A stretch of 64,000 nucleotides of DNA from Limnomonas spitsbergensis. Taxonomy: Eukaryota; Chlorophyta; Chlorophyceae; Chlamydomonadales. The stretch is from assembly GCA_037349105.1 (NCBI GenBank), contig JAYJMM010000124.1, forward strand, positions 5,812,001-5,876,000, read 5' to 3'. The notes under the pieces are model-generated. The model was not told where the DNA came from. It was given only the letters and a program-made list of their open reading frames with translations, and searched no databases. Position 1 is the stretch's first letter. Each line of letters starts with the position of its first letter. The position numbers were made by a program, and so were the translations under genes. Shown here piece by piece: positions 12,901-23,071 of this stretch.

Positions 12901-15900
12901 GCCAGATCTTCACCTGCCAGATCTGCCAGCACTGCAAACTAGTCGTGATCTTCACCTGCCCGCGGATATTCCCTTATGGCTGCTCAGGTGCTGTGGTCAG
13001 ACCTGTCGGCCTGCTCCTGGCTACAGAACCTGGATCTCAGGCACACCGCCTGGGCCCTTGACTTTGACATCTCTGCATGTCCATTCAAGCTGGAAAGTCT
13101 GCAGGTGAGGCGACTCTGGATAGTGGATCTGATAGTGGATCTGCAGGTGAGACAACTGATAGTGGATCTGCAGGTGGGGCAACTGATAGTAGATCTGAAA
13201 GTGGATCTGCAGGTGGGACAACTGATAGTGGATATGGTAGTGGATCTGCAGGTGGGGCAACTGATAGTGGATCTGAAAGCGGATCTGCAGGTGGGACAAC
13301 TGATAGTGGATCTGGTAATGGATCTGCAGGTGGGACAACTGATAGTGGATCTGAAAGTGGATCTGCAGGTGGGACAACTGATAGTGGATCTGAAAGTGGA
13401 TCTGCAGGTGGGACAACTGATAGTGGATCTGATAGTGGATCTGCAGGTGGGACAACTGATAGTGGATCTGAAAGTGGATCTGCAGGTGGGACAACTGATA
13501 GTGGATATGGTAGTGGATCTGCAGGTGGAGCAACTGATAGTGGATCTGAAAGTGGATCTGCAGGTGGGACAACTGATAGTGGATCTGGTAGTGGATCTGC
13601 AGGTGGGACAACTGATAGTGGATCTGATAGTGGATCTGCAGGTGGGACAAGTGATAGTGGATCTGATAGTGGATCTGCAGGTGGGACAACTGATAGTGGA
13701 TCTGATAGTGGATCTGCAGGTGGGACAACTCTGGATATTGGATATCCCTTGCCTATTCATCCGTGCACTGCAGCCTGAAGGTGGCATTATTCTTTCATTT
13801 CTTTCTCAATGCTGAAGCTTGACAGTTCCCCTGATCGGTACCCATCCCTTGCCTTCCTTTTCCGCTCCATGCCACTCACTGCGAACAGCCTGTCCTCTGC
13901 TACTATTGTCCCTCCCTCCTGATGCTGCCTGCCCCCATTCCTTGCGCCTATCCTTGGAAGATGCGAACTTGACCATTGGCACCGCTGATTTTAGGGTCGG
14001 GATTTCCAGCTTTGTCTTAGGATATCCAGCCTGACCCACATCTCGCTGCCTATCATGCTGATTGCCCACAGTCCCTGCGTCTATGCTTGGGTGATGCAGA
14101 CCTATCCTCTATCACCGCCATTCCTACGCTTAGGATATCAAGCCTGGCCTCTGTCACCAATACATCTCTTTGCTAACCATGCCGCCTGCCCACAGTCCCT
14201 GCGTCTATGCTTGGGTGATGCGGACCTGGCTGTGCTGTGCCGTCTGCCCAAGCTCCACAGCTGCCTCCACACTCTACACCTGGACCTCAAGGGCATGGAA
14301 TACGGCAGCCAATCAGGGGCGTCAGACGCAGGGCTTGGTTCACTCAGTCGGCTGAAAGGGATGCGCGACTTCTCGTGCGAATCTAGGTCCTTGAGCCTGA
14401 GCGAGGAGGTGAATCCATGGCCGTATATATATACCGGTACCGGTATATGGATGTGGTATCTTTCTTTTGTTGTTGTGTGGCTCAGCAGCTGTCCAGCTAT
14501 AGTTCATCTGCTTGCTGGCCCCGGGCCGGAGGCCTCATGCATGGCTTGCCATGCTGGTTGGACCAACGGCTGTAGGTCGATCCAGATTTGGTCCCAGTGG
14601 GCTTGTCGCCTCCAAACAAAACACTGTGTCTCAAAGGGCCCCTTTTCCTGACGGTGTGAGGCTTGAGTGTATTGATCACGATAAATTAGGACCGGTACCG
14701 TATATTATCACTATCAACAAATATGATGGTGTTGAAGGGCGGGATCATCCCTGTCTTTGTGAAGGGCGGGATCATCCCTGTCCTCGTGAAGGGCGGGATC
14801 ATCCCTGTCCTCGTGAAGGGTGGGATCATCCCTGTCCTCGTGAAGGGTGGGGTCCCCCTGGTGTTGAAGGGTGGGGTCCCCCCTATACGGAGGCAGCCCT
14901 GTCCACCCCATAGGGAGGCGTCATCCTGTATGGACTATGGAGTGGATCTGCAAGATCTAGATTTTCATCGGAGGCTCATTGCGGCTCACTGGTTTGTGAG
15001 GTCCCTGGTCAGGGCCCTCGCTGCCTATTCCGCTGCTTTGAGCAGTTGCTTAAGATTCAAGACCTTTGCTCGTGGGTTCCCACGTTACGCTTCACTGCCT
15101 CCTGAACTGCTTTGCACTGGTGATCAAGAGTCAAGACCTTTGCTCGTGGGGTTCCATAGTTAGGCCTCGCTGCCTCCTGAACTGCTTTGCGCTGGTGCTC
15201 AAGAGTCAAGACCCTCGTTTGTGGGGTCCCAGGTCAGGCTTTGCTGCCTCCTGGATTGCTTTGCGCTATTGCTCAAGAGTCAAGACCATTGTTTTGGGTT
15301 CCGTAGTCAGGCTTCGCTGCCTCTTCCGCTGCTTTATGCAGGTGCTTCAGACCCTTGCTGCCGCATGGAGTGACCTTGCATCATTCAGCTTCAAGGGGCC
15401 GACCAAGGTATGTAGCGTAGGCATGCCACCATATTCACCACTTGAACGCAAAGTAACATTAGGCGGCGTTTTCTTCACGGCCGCTGATCGCGCTCCCTTG
15501 CCGTTTCCCACAGCTACCAGATGGCGGCCGTGGCCTGTCCGACCTTAACACCCTCGCCAGCCTGAGCCTCGTCTGTCGCCACTCAAAATTCTCATCGCTG
15601 CGCATCCACACCTCCAACCTGCCCATCACACTGTCACACCTCTACTTGGAGGAGGCCACCCTGGTGTTCATACCTTGCAGCGACAAACAAGGGGAGGAAC
15701 GTCCTGGGGCAGGCCTCCTCAATTCTGCTTTATCCAGCAGCGCCCTAGGCGAGGCTTCAAGTCAGCTCATCGCCACCAGTGGCCCTGGTCAGCCACTGCA
15801 TGGTGCGGTTGGAAGCAGGTCCCCGGGGTCTGCGTGTAAGGTGCGACTGCCTCGGCTGCAGCACCTGACTCTGACCCGCTGCTTGCTTGAGGCGCCGCAG

Positions 15901-17024
15901 CCAGTGTTGCTGATCTCACAGCTGCTGTCCACATCCCTGTGGGAGCTGCGCCTGCGGGACATCGTTTGGGGTGGAGGAGCGGCCACGTGCTGTCTCCCGC
16001 AGGTGGTGGCCGCCTGCCCCCGCCTCAAAAAGCTGATTCTGCACCAGCCCGAGGGGGGGGGCAGGGGGGGAGGCGGGGCGGGGCTGCTGACCGTGATCAA
16101 AGACCGGGACGTGTTGCTGCTGGCTGCGCTGGCTGGCACGCTGGAGGAGGTGCAGCTGGGCCTTGGGGGCTCTGTCACTGCTGCAGGCTTGACAGTGCTG
16201 CTGGAGCTGCGCAACCTGACATCTCTTGATCTGGCTGTGGGTGAGCGAGATTGTGGCTTATGTGTTGGCGCTGAGGCTGCTGGCCTGGGGAGGAGGGGAC
16301 ACGCAAGTCAGGGTCTGGGCACGATAGAATGAAGGTTGTGAGGTCTTCTGGATAGGGGAAAGATGTAAAAGAAGAGACTTTAACTGTCCTTTTGATGTTG
16401 CGCTCCCTTGGAAGCAGTCAGATCCCGCACACATTGCATGAATGGGTCGTTAATCGCCTGTCCCATTTGCAGGAACTGTTGACCTGGCCTGCTATTGCAG
16501 CTGCCTGACAGCGCTGACGCGGCTTCGAAATCTGCAGATCCTCACAGCAGCTCAACCAGTGCTTGGCAGGTGAACATAGGTTGCGGATCCTGGACACCAC
16601 CCCATCAGTCAATGACATTAAATCTATGGGCTCTGCTCGAGAAGGCTCGGGCGCATGAGCGCGCATCTGTCTGGTTAGGAGAAAATAAAACTTCAAGCAA
16701 CAGGGAAGACAGAAAGAGCGGAAGCCAAAGGAGGAGTACAATACCCCCCCCCAAAAAAGGGAAGGGCAGTTCGAAGATCACTCCAACAGTGCTCTAGACA
16801 AAATGGACGCCCATGCAAGGTGTCCATATCATATTTGCTGCTTGGCCTGATTGCGTTTTGGGCATATTGCGGGTCCAGCTTGAAATCACACCTTGTCCAT
16901 ACATTTTCGATGTCTTATCTTTATACAATTTCCCTTGCCCTGCAGGACCCTGACTCTGGACAGGCTGGCTGCCACCCTAAGGGCCGGGTTGCCCTCTTGT
17001 GCAATTCCGCAAAGCTTCAGTTGA
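6974..17024 (+). CDS. F-box / leucine-rich-repeat protein
   Basis: Twelve exons join in phase to 753 residues: 6974-7030, 7102-7299, 7418-7753, 11035-11123, 11850-12029, 12333-12435, 12988-13104, 14196-14408, 15342-15407, 15514-16240, 16473-16569, 16946-17024. Residues ~12-50 (ELNCDVLLAIARVL...LPCCLVCSQWHRAM) have the F-box pattern, which normally binds Skp1 in SCF ubiquitin ligases. The rest is irregular leucine-rich repeat, for example LSRLSALQKLAIEG, LTSLVLSVDDM, LQHLTLTRCLLEAP, LEEVQLGLGG, LRNLTSLDLAV and LTALTRLRNLQIL. Such repeats usually bind the substrate; the substrate is unknown. Intron 3 is 3.3 kb and holds the 32-bp array. Four other introns hold tandem arrays that copy exon ends. 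A Gly-rich run at ~16050 is coding. Alternative splicing through the arrays is possible. Confidence 0.78.
7832..10389. repeat. 32-bp minisatellite, about 80 tandem units
   Basis: The 32-bp unit is almost perfectly repeated across ~2.55 kb inside intron 3 of the F-box gene. The plus strand is nearly all purine (core GGGAGGGAGGAGGGGAAGG) with a single CATAGCAT break. Most variation is a few substitutions at one spot (GGCATAGC, GTCATAGC, AGCATAGC, TTGCATAGC). A looser G/A-rich derivative continues to ~10760. On both sides lies the 12-mer ACATGTGCATGC (7797-7808 and 10390-10401). The minus strand is open in all three frames, but this follows from the repeat and does not indicate genes. Confidence 0.98.
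10835..11034 (+). repeat. Intronic partial copy of exon 4 start of the F-box gene, with a C22 homopolymer
   Basis: TTGCTGGCTTTGCC at ~10840 repeats the first bases of exon 4 (11035 onward), including the preceding CTTGCAG acceptor. Between the copies is a C/T-rich stretch with an uninterrupted run of 22 C at 10944-10965. Confidence 0.8.
11300..11457 (+). repeat. SINE-like dispersed repeat
   Basis: It has an A-box-like TGGTGCAGCAGGCCCTGC, then GTAGGCCGGTCAAGGGTTGGTCCC (B-box-like part GGTTGGTCCC), and ends near AAGTAAACACTG. It shares these blocks with copies at ~47410, 58205, 59850 and others. It lies in an intron of the F-box gene. Confidence 0.7.
11570..11735 (+). repeat. Diverged SINE-like repeat
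   Basis: GGGGCAGCATGCCCTGGTGC is followed by GGCTAGTCATGGGTTCGTCCC (a good B-box-like match) and an A-rich tail with TAAATAAATAAA. It looks related to the window's other SINE-like copies but more diverged. Confidence 0.5.
13104..13735 (+). repeat. 39-bp tandem repeat copying a splice donor
   Basis: About 16 units of 39 bp (sometimes half-units) start exactly at the end of exon 7 of the F-box gene. Each unit contains CTGCAGGTG, the same sequence as the exon 7 donor (CTGCAG|GTGAGG). I count 17 occurrences of CTGCAGGTG from 13099 to ~13725. Since 39 is a multiple of three and the units lack stops, exon 7 could read through the array in frame. Confidence 0.95.
13930..14230 (+). repeat. Three diverged copies of the exon 8 start of the F-box gene
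   Basis: Copies at ~13940, ~14070 and 14196 each encode a Ser-Leu-Arg-Leu-(Cys/Ser)-Leu-(Gly/Glu)-Asp-Ala pattern. The last two are preceded by CCCACAG. Only the third joins in phase to a long exon (14196-14408), so the upstream two look like duplicated acceptor regions. Confidence 0.75.
14429..14448. repeat. Perfect 20-bp palindrome
   Basis: ATATACCGGTACCGGTATAT reads the same on both strands. It lies in the intron after exon 8 of the F-box gene and contains TACCGGTA twice, an octamer that is over-represented in this window. Confidence 0.95.
14508..14640 (+). repeat. Diverged SINE-like repeat
   Basis: It carries GGCTGTAGGTCGATCCAGA and TTGGTCCCAGTGGGCTTGTC, which match the second half of the SINE-like family. 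The first half is poorly preserved. Confidence 0.45.
14736..14885 (+). repeat. 27-bp tandem repeat
   Basis: Four units of GAAGGGYGGGATCATCCCTG plus a short CT-rich tail, then two shorter GAAGGGTGGGGTCCCCC units. It is intronic in the F-box gene. Each unit carries a small inverted repeat (GGGATCATCCC). Confidence 0.9.
15040..15350 (+). repeat. ~72-bp tandem repeat copying the exon 9 acceptor region
   Basis: Four to five units share TGCCTCCTGAACTGCTTTGC and CAAGAGTCAAGACC. The last unit grades into TTCCGCTGCTTTATGCAG|GTGCTTCAGACCC, the real acceptor and start of exon 9 (15342). The earlier units are degenerate copies of this boundary. Confidence 0.85.
16600..16800 (-). mobile_element. LINE 3'-end fragment
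   Basis: Read on the minus strand it shows the family 3' region: a pyrimidine-rich stretch, TTTTATTTTCTCC, GCCTTCTCGAGCAGAGCCC. It lies in the last intron of the F-box gene and is 5'-truncated. Confidence 0.6.
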
Positions 17025-17129
17025 TGTTTTGAGCTAGGCACGCTGGATTTTGATGTATCGTAGCTGCTTGGGTTTGAACCGGTAGCTCAGATTGTTTACC
17101 CAGACATGTCCTCAGCAAACATTGCCACG

Positions 17130-17620
17130 TTCAATAACATGATTGCTGGGAGAAAGCCCCTTCGAAGCAGGGGGCAAGCTTTTCAGCTGACATGCTGAGA
17201 TCCTCCCGCTGAGCATTCCCACGGGGCTGGTGTGGCGGTGGCGCTGCAGTACAGGGGGGTGTAGTGGCGTTAAACTGCTGCTGCAGGTGTGCCTCCCACC
17301 TCTGGGAGGAAACAGCTGTGATGGGGCAGGTCTGCCGCCTCTCTTGCAGCTGCGCCTGATATAGGCAGTACTTCAGGTGGGCGCAGGGGAGAATTAAGGT
17401 GGTAAGGTTTTGCTTTTCATAACAGTCCAGTATAGCATCAAAATTGATACATGGGACAGGTGCCGCAAAACATTCTGGGTACAAAATGAACGTGGACAGG
17501 GCACAGCGGGTTATGTACGAGGACACAATCGCTGACCGGTGCCTTGGAAATAAACCTTGAAGTGCAGCGGGGGAGGAAAACTGGCCTAGGTTGCACGGAC
17601 GTGAGTTGAGCACCACCTAA
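17130..17620 (-). mobile_element. Degenerate LINE ORF fragment
   Basis: The minus-strand reading contains QLQERRQTCPITAVSSQRWE, nearly the same as QLQERRQACPTTAVSSQRWE on the plus strand at ~44420. The upstream part (VPCINFDAILDC) resembles VPCIKCDALLDC at ~39400 (minus). It is a short, non-functional fragment between the F-box gene and the kinase gene. The stretch 17620-18086 shows nothing else. Confidence 0.6.
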
Positions 17621-18086
17621 TGAATGAGGAAAATGTTTGCAGTTTTGTTGCCCCCTGGCGTAACTCTCCCATTTCAAATTCGGATGCATGGATGTAGGCG
17701 GATACTGGTACATGGAAAAGGCACTGCCAAATTATGAATCAAAACTGTTATGTGCATCAGTTACATGACAGGACACAAGTAGCAGTACCTGCATTTGCTC
17801 CAAAGCGGAAGGCAAAGCAGGAGCGGCTCTTGCTGTTGCCCCAACAACAGCCTTTATTTTGTGAACACTGTCCAAAAGACGCAGCGCACTACACCCTGCC
17901 AAGTCTCTCTTCGTTAGTTTCAGGTAAATACATGGAACCTCACCCATGGAGGTCATCTCATAACACACATAAACCAGGAGAAGGACGACCACAGGGACCA
18001 GGCTACAGAGGCTCAATGGCTCAGCCGAAAACATCTCTTCAGCCTACAATGATGAGGCCCTTTTACCCCTCGCACACTCTCCCCGG

Positions 18087-21000
18087 TCAGCCCGATGCCT
18101 CGATCCTTTTAAGGGTCAGGTAAGCGTCCGTCCCGTAACCAGGCAACACCTTCAGTGTCAGCTCGCCCCCAAAGTATCGGGCATACAGCCGTGACAGCGG
18201 CAGCCCAAATCCCAGCCCCGCCATCTGCAGCCTAGCCACGCCGTGGACTCCCACTTCAGCAATAGATCCATGTGCATCGGCCTCAAACACATCACCGTTT
18301 GAGGGGGGAGGGCTACCACTGAGCTCCGGACTCTGATAGCCGTTCATGCGCTGCTGCTCTGCCCTCCCCGTCTGATGGGCATAGTCGCTACTGTGCCCTG
18401 GGCCAGCAACGGCTGCAGGCTCTGCAGGTGCCCCGGCACCATCCCAGAGCGGCTGATGCTTGGGAACATAAATCCTGCCCGGGATGAATGCCCCCCCCGC
18501 ATCTTCATGGGGCATGCCCTGACCACTGGAGCCATCGTTGTACATCTCGCTGGTGTGGTGTGTCCGCCTGCCAGCTCCTCCTGCAGCACCCCCTATCTGA
18601 GGCTGGTGGGCCATCCATCCGTCCAGCTGACCCTCATCTAGGCCCACGGTGCTGAACCCATACGACCAGATGTGACTGAGGAGGTGCGGGGGCACGCCGC
18701 CGCCGTGGTCTGACACGCGGATGGTCACGTCAGTCCCCCCATCGCAGATTTTGACGGCAATGCTTGGCAGCAAGCCTGAAGAGCTGGGGCCGCGTCGATG
18801 GTGCGTCTCTACAACAGCTCGCGCCTGCAAATAATCGTCAGATGGAGCCAACGTTTTATTTCATACAACCAGGGGCCCTGGCGTAGGAGTGGAGAGGGCA
18901 AGAGCTCCGAAGAATACTGTTTGCCAAGTATGGGGGCCTGGGGGCTCTCCATCTCCCTCAGCTTAAAGCATAACCAAGAATCGCTAAGCTCTGCGAGCAG
19001 TGAGAGCTGCAGAGCCAAGGAAGAAGGGTCCCAGAAAATACTCTAATAAGCAATGGGTGAAGTTGAAAACATGGTCGGATATTTGAGCCTTCGCTGCCCA
19101 ATAAAACCACGTCCCCCCCAAAAAGTATTAAGGATGGCAGCCGATCAGAACAGAGTGACATCCAGGCATAAATAAAGAATAACATGAATAATGAGCACCA
19201 TCAACAACAGCAAGGCAACATCAGCCCTCCACCTTTCCTCAAGTGGCCTGAAAGCCTCATATCCACTTTGGATAAAGCCAGAGAACTCTGGCTTTATCCA
19301 CTTCACTCCACTCAGGCTATCGCCTCTCCCTCAGTCCGCCCATTCGAGATTGCTCTTGAAAGCCTCTGTTGATATGGGCCAGTCATATCTGTTGAGGTTA
19401 ATCAGGTTTCGCAATGCCACAAGTGACATCTGGCACCAGACGCCACTTGAAGCATTGCGAAACCTTACAAACCTCAACAACATCACTGCACTGCATAATA
19501 CATATTGGCCATCCCCTCCTCCGTTCTTGGCCCCGCCCTACCGCATTCTTGATGAGCTCAAACAGCATGTAATCCAGGTGTGCCGGGATGTGCTGCATCG
19601 TCGCATGGCCTGACACCACGACATCAGGCGCCACACCGTACGTTTCTGTGCAGATCTGACGCGCCTTCTGGCCTGTGAATTGCGCCGACTCTGTGAAAAT
19701 CACGCAGGACAGGAGGCCAGTCAGGGCACCAGCGGTTGGTCTGTCATCATCTTTCAGGAGGGGCGAATGCAACGAGCTGGATCATAGACAGTGTTGATTT
19801 TTTGTTTGCTACGAGTCCCCCTTCAGCGGGAAGGCATGCAGGGCGGCCGCCAAAGGCTCAATTGGGGCCAAGCCTTGACCAGCCTCCAGACACAGGCCCA
19901 AGCAGCATGGCTGGCCGCGCATGGGGTCTCCGATGGGAGCCTGATAGGTTAGCTGAAACGTAGCTGAACTGTAGGCGAGCCCAGACAAAATAAACACTGA
20001 CCAGAGAGGCACCTTCCTCTTACCTCGGACGTTCAAGTCAGTGCTGATGATTCCAATGTAGAACAGCCTTCGGTCACCCAGGTTCAAGTGCTGCTCCACG
20101 AGCACTCGCCTACGCAAGGTTAACGAGAGACGCAAGGCAAGGAGGCCTTTGGGTGGTGCAGTGGGACACAGAAGTGGAGCGGGATGCAAGACAGCGTGAT
20201 GTGTCAAGGTTCCAGGGGTTTGCGTGCCACTCAGGCATCGGGCGCCAGATGGCCTCTGAGGCAATTCAACGCCTTCAAAGTTAGACCCCTCAACATGACG
20301 TTTTTTTCCTGCCTGGTGATGGAGGGACCACCCTGCCTGGACCCTGGTGATGCAAGTTCCCTGCCTACACAGACCCCTCAGCCTACCTGCTGATCCTGCT
20401 CCTCAGCATGGAGTCGAAGAACGAGTCCAGCTGCAGGCAGGGGCCCACCAGCTGCTTCCCCTTGCACTCGCGGAGCCCAGCGGCCAGGTGGTCCAGCATG
20501 GGAGCGTGCTGGTCCAGCTGCTCGCGCAGCAGTGTGCAGAAGGCAGCGTTGTCGCTGTGGTTGCGAACCACCGGGAAGCGACGCAATGCATCAAAGGACT
20601 GTCTGTAGCCGTCATACACGCGGCGGATGTGAGGGTTGGTGACCACGATGAAGGGCAGGAGCTGGAGGTCCAGCAGGCGCCTTGCCAGCCGCATGGGAAG
20701 CTCCCTCTGCACATACCTGCATGGATGTGTACACGACGTGACACCTCTGGGCCCTGCTAATGGGCTCGGCCTAGTGGGCGCTCAACTGTCTGGTTGGAAA
20801 TGAAATAAACTATGAATTCGTGAAGCTCAATCAGGAGGATCTTGGCAGGTGCATCGATAAATGCTGACAGGTACTGCTACCGGTTGTCGACTGACTGCTG
20901 AGATTTCCCGGACACTGGGAGGAGCTTACCTTGCGCTGGTAAGAATTTTAGAGGGGTCATTCACGGCAGCGCGACCAAAGCTTATGAGCTGGTCTAGAGA

Positions 21001-21186
21001 AAGAGCTTCCAGGGGTTGCTGTGCCCATTTCTCAACCGTCGAGTCGTAAAAGTTTGTGGCTGGTCGAGGAGGCTCGGTTGTAAATTGATGGTAGTATGTG
21101 CCAATGACAGCAGTTATATTGCTGCGTCTATGACCACAGCTAAAGGCCCGCAGCAAAGCTTGTCTCGAAGTTACAACCGATGGCAT
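18087..21186 (-). CDS. Mitochondrial branched-chain 2-oxoacid / pyruvate dehydrogenase kinase
   Basis: Five exons (21186-20930, 20716-20387, 20109-20024, 19690-19542, 18824-18087) give 519 residues. The N terminus (Arg/Ser/Ala-rich) fits a mitochondrial presequence. [19 protein letters not shown] and [16 protein letters not shown] match the helical domain; [12 protein letters not shown] holds the family His. The GHKL ATPase boxes follow: N-box [13 protein letters not shown]1 VSDHGGGVP, and G2 [22 protein letters not shown]. The family phosphorylates the E1-alpha serine of BCKDH or PDH and shuts the complex down. SARYVQREL and [10 protein letters not shown] favour the BCKDH branch, but substrate is not certain. 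An insertion of ~139 residues, rich in Gly/Pro/His/Ser, sits between FSTVG and MAGLGFG where relatives have ~25 (ATP lid). Confidence 0.9.
19269..19300. repeat. Perfect hairpin, 15-bp arms with 2-nt spacer
   Basis: TGGATAAAGCCAGAG (19269-19283) and its exact reverse complement (19286-19300) flank AA. An outer pair GCCTGA/TCAGGC (~19244 and ~19312) could extend the stem. It lies in intron 4 of the kinase gene. Confidence 0.95.
19391..19478. repeat. Long imperfect hairpin, 35-nt arms
   Basis: Arms 19391-19425 and 19444-19478 pair over 29 of 35 positions (blocks GTTGAGGTT, AGGTTTCGCAATGC, CAAGTG, with two small internal loops). The loop is 18 nt and itself contains TCTGG/CCAGA. It lies in the same kinase intron. 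Size and shape resemble a small-RNA precursor or a tiny MITE. Confidence 0.9.
19795..20000 (-). repeat. SINE-like repeat in kinase intron
   Basis: On the minus strand the blocks CAGTGTTTATTTTGTC..., GGCCTGTGTCTGGAGGCTGG and TCAAGGCTTGGCCCCAAT resemble the SINE-like family. The match is partial and similar to the copy at ~640-820. Confidence 0.5.
20740..20812 (-). mobile_element. Short LINE 3'-end fragment
   Basis: ACACCTCTGGGCCCTGCTAA, GGGCTCGGCCTAGTGGGCGC and CAACTGTCTGG match the 3' terminal block of the LINE family in reverse. It lies in intron 1 of the kinase gene. Confidence 0.7.
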
Positions 21187-21511
21187 TCCTGTGCTGGCCT
21201 TGTCGTCATTGACATGTCTTATTTGTACGCTAAAAGTGACGTTCTTCAGAAAAAGGAAGAGCAGTATGTGGAAGAAGGGGGTGGAAGTCAGAGGATCTCT
21301 TCTGAAAGTAGTTGTAGTAGATCTGGATCCAGATGACGTGGAAAGTGAGTTGTGCAGATCTGGCGTAGATTTTCCTAGTTGGTTTGCTCAGCTCCTTCAA
21401 GCATGAAACTGTCAATTGCAATAGTGGTCGTCAAAGTGGTCTGTCTATCTGATGATGACAAGCTTTGAAAAATTAAATCAAAGGGCCCATTTCTGCTGGC
21501 CTAGGGACTGA

Positions 21512-22142
21512 TGTCACAGTATATTACAGTATACGTGACAGAACCGTTTAGGCCGCTGTTAGCGGCCGCGGAGCCTCCGCAGCTTCCCTGCGGAGTCTCC
21601 TGATCTGATCTGGAACCCAGAATCCCGCTTAAGTGTGAATTCTACCGTACTCAGTAATTAGGGCATGCCGGGACCTTTGAATCCCGGCGTGCCAGCTTGC
21701 TACTTACTTGTCCCTTTTGAAGGACAGGCCTCTGGTGTAAAGAGTATAGGCCTAGCTCTCACGGATACTAGCCCTTGCTCGCCACTAAGTCAGTACCTTA
21801 CACTTCAGTCAAGTCTAGCACCACGGAAAGTGGTGATAGCATAAGCAAGTGACAAGCGAGCCCCATCCAGATCACTGGTCATCCCCAGCCGACGCGATCT
21901 ACGGCGCTCGCCCTGAAGAGCACGCGACCTACGGTGCCGATCCCTGACAACTCGTCCATCGGAGACGACTAATCAGGCAAGCAGTCCCAAGCAGATATTC
22001 ACCTAAATAGACCAGGAGGCGCAAAGCCGACCAGGAGCTCTCGGCGTACCAGCTTCCAGCTGAGTCCGCCCGGCGACAAACCCCCCGGACAAAGTCACCT
22101 CCGTCGCCGTTCCTTCGCAACCCCGAGCATCCCCGCTCTCAG
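21512..22142 (+). repeat. Split repeat A1 (left end of element)
   Basis: 631 bp matching A2 except for a few substitutions and a 12-bp gap near 21640. It contains the hairpin GGCATGCCGGGA...TCCCGGCGTGCC (~21662-21693) and the GC-rich TTAGCGGCCGCGGAG region. Confidence 0.95.
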
Positions 22143-23071
22143 TGTCCTTCAACAGGGACAAAAGTGGTTTTGCAGCCTGATCAGCTGCTTGCCAACGAGT
22201 TCCTCGCTGAGGGAAGCTAAGCTTGTCTGACCTGGAATATTTTTTTTGAATTGTTTGCCTTGGACAGCTTGAAAAAGCACCTCTGTCGCTGCATTCTGCT
22301 TGGTCTTTTCGTGCCGAATTAGATCTTGCAAACCCCGGCTGTGAAGAGCCTTGGGGAGAAGCTCGAAGATCCAGTTGTGGAGTTATAAACCCAGCCTGAT
22401 TCCCTGTGCATTTGGTCAGTGGTTAAGGTCGGACCACTTGATTGTGAAAACATAAGTGTTAACAGAAGTGGATCGGCGGATCAGTGATCAATGGATTGCT
22501 GAGGTCGAGATTTCAGTGGCCCAGAACTGTGTGCAGGCAAGACAGTCTGAGCAGCGGCGTGACGTGCGCCGAGGAGATCCGCAGGAGTTTAGCGGATCGT
22601 TGTGAAGGATTCAGTGAAGGATCGCTGTGCATGTCACTGTCCAGGATCGCTGTCCAGGATCGCCCGGTAGCTGGCAGCAGCCGCACCCCATCGCTGTGAA
22701 GGATCGCTGTCCAGGATCGCTGTGAAGGATCCAGTGAAGGATCCCTGTGCAGGTCACTGTCCAGGATCGCTGTGAAGGATCGCTGTCCAGAATCGCCCAG
22801 TAGATGGCACAGCCACACCCGATCGATGTGAAGGATCGCTGTCCAGGAGCGCTGTGAAGGATCGCAGTGAAAGCTGGGAGAAAGTTGGGAGAAAGAAAGC
22901 TGGTACGGGCGAAGGAGAATTCCGCCTAGCACCAGATCTTGTTGAGCAAATAGAAAGAGTCGGATTGCCTGTCCTTGAGCTATAATTGCCTGACAACCAG
23001 ACCTGTCTAGCAAGCCCTCAGAAAGGAAGGGCCTGGACTTAGAGCAGCAGATAGCGCTTGAGGGAAAAGCG
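22143..23071 (+). repeat. Element leader with GGATCGCTGT subrepeats
   Basis: From ~22590 to ~22870, GGATCGCTGTCCAG and GGATCGCTGTGAAG alternate many times. They are arranged in about two higher-order units of ~115 bp that each include GTCACTGTCCAGGATCGC. No ORF is convincing here. It probably is the 5' untranslated or packaging region. Confidence 0.7.

Noticed and set aside
12984..13815. ORFs of 233-279 codons on both strands over the 39-bp array
   Set aside because: All come from the frame-preserving repeat. Only the sense frame that continues exon 7 could matter, and then only as read-through.
17434..17620. A small secreted or membrane protein gene on the minus strand
   Set aside because: Related text recurs at ~39400 and ~46260 beside LINE fragments, so it is repeat sequence.
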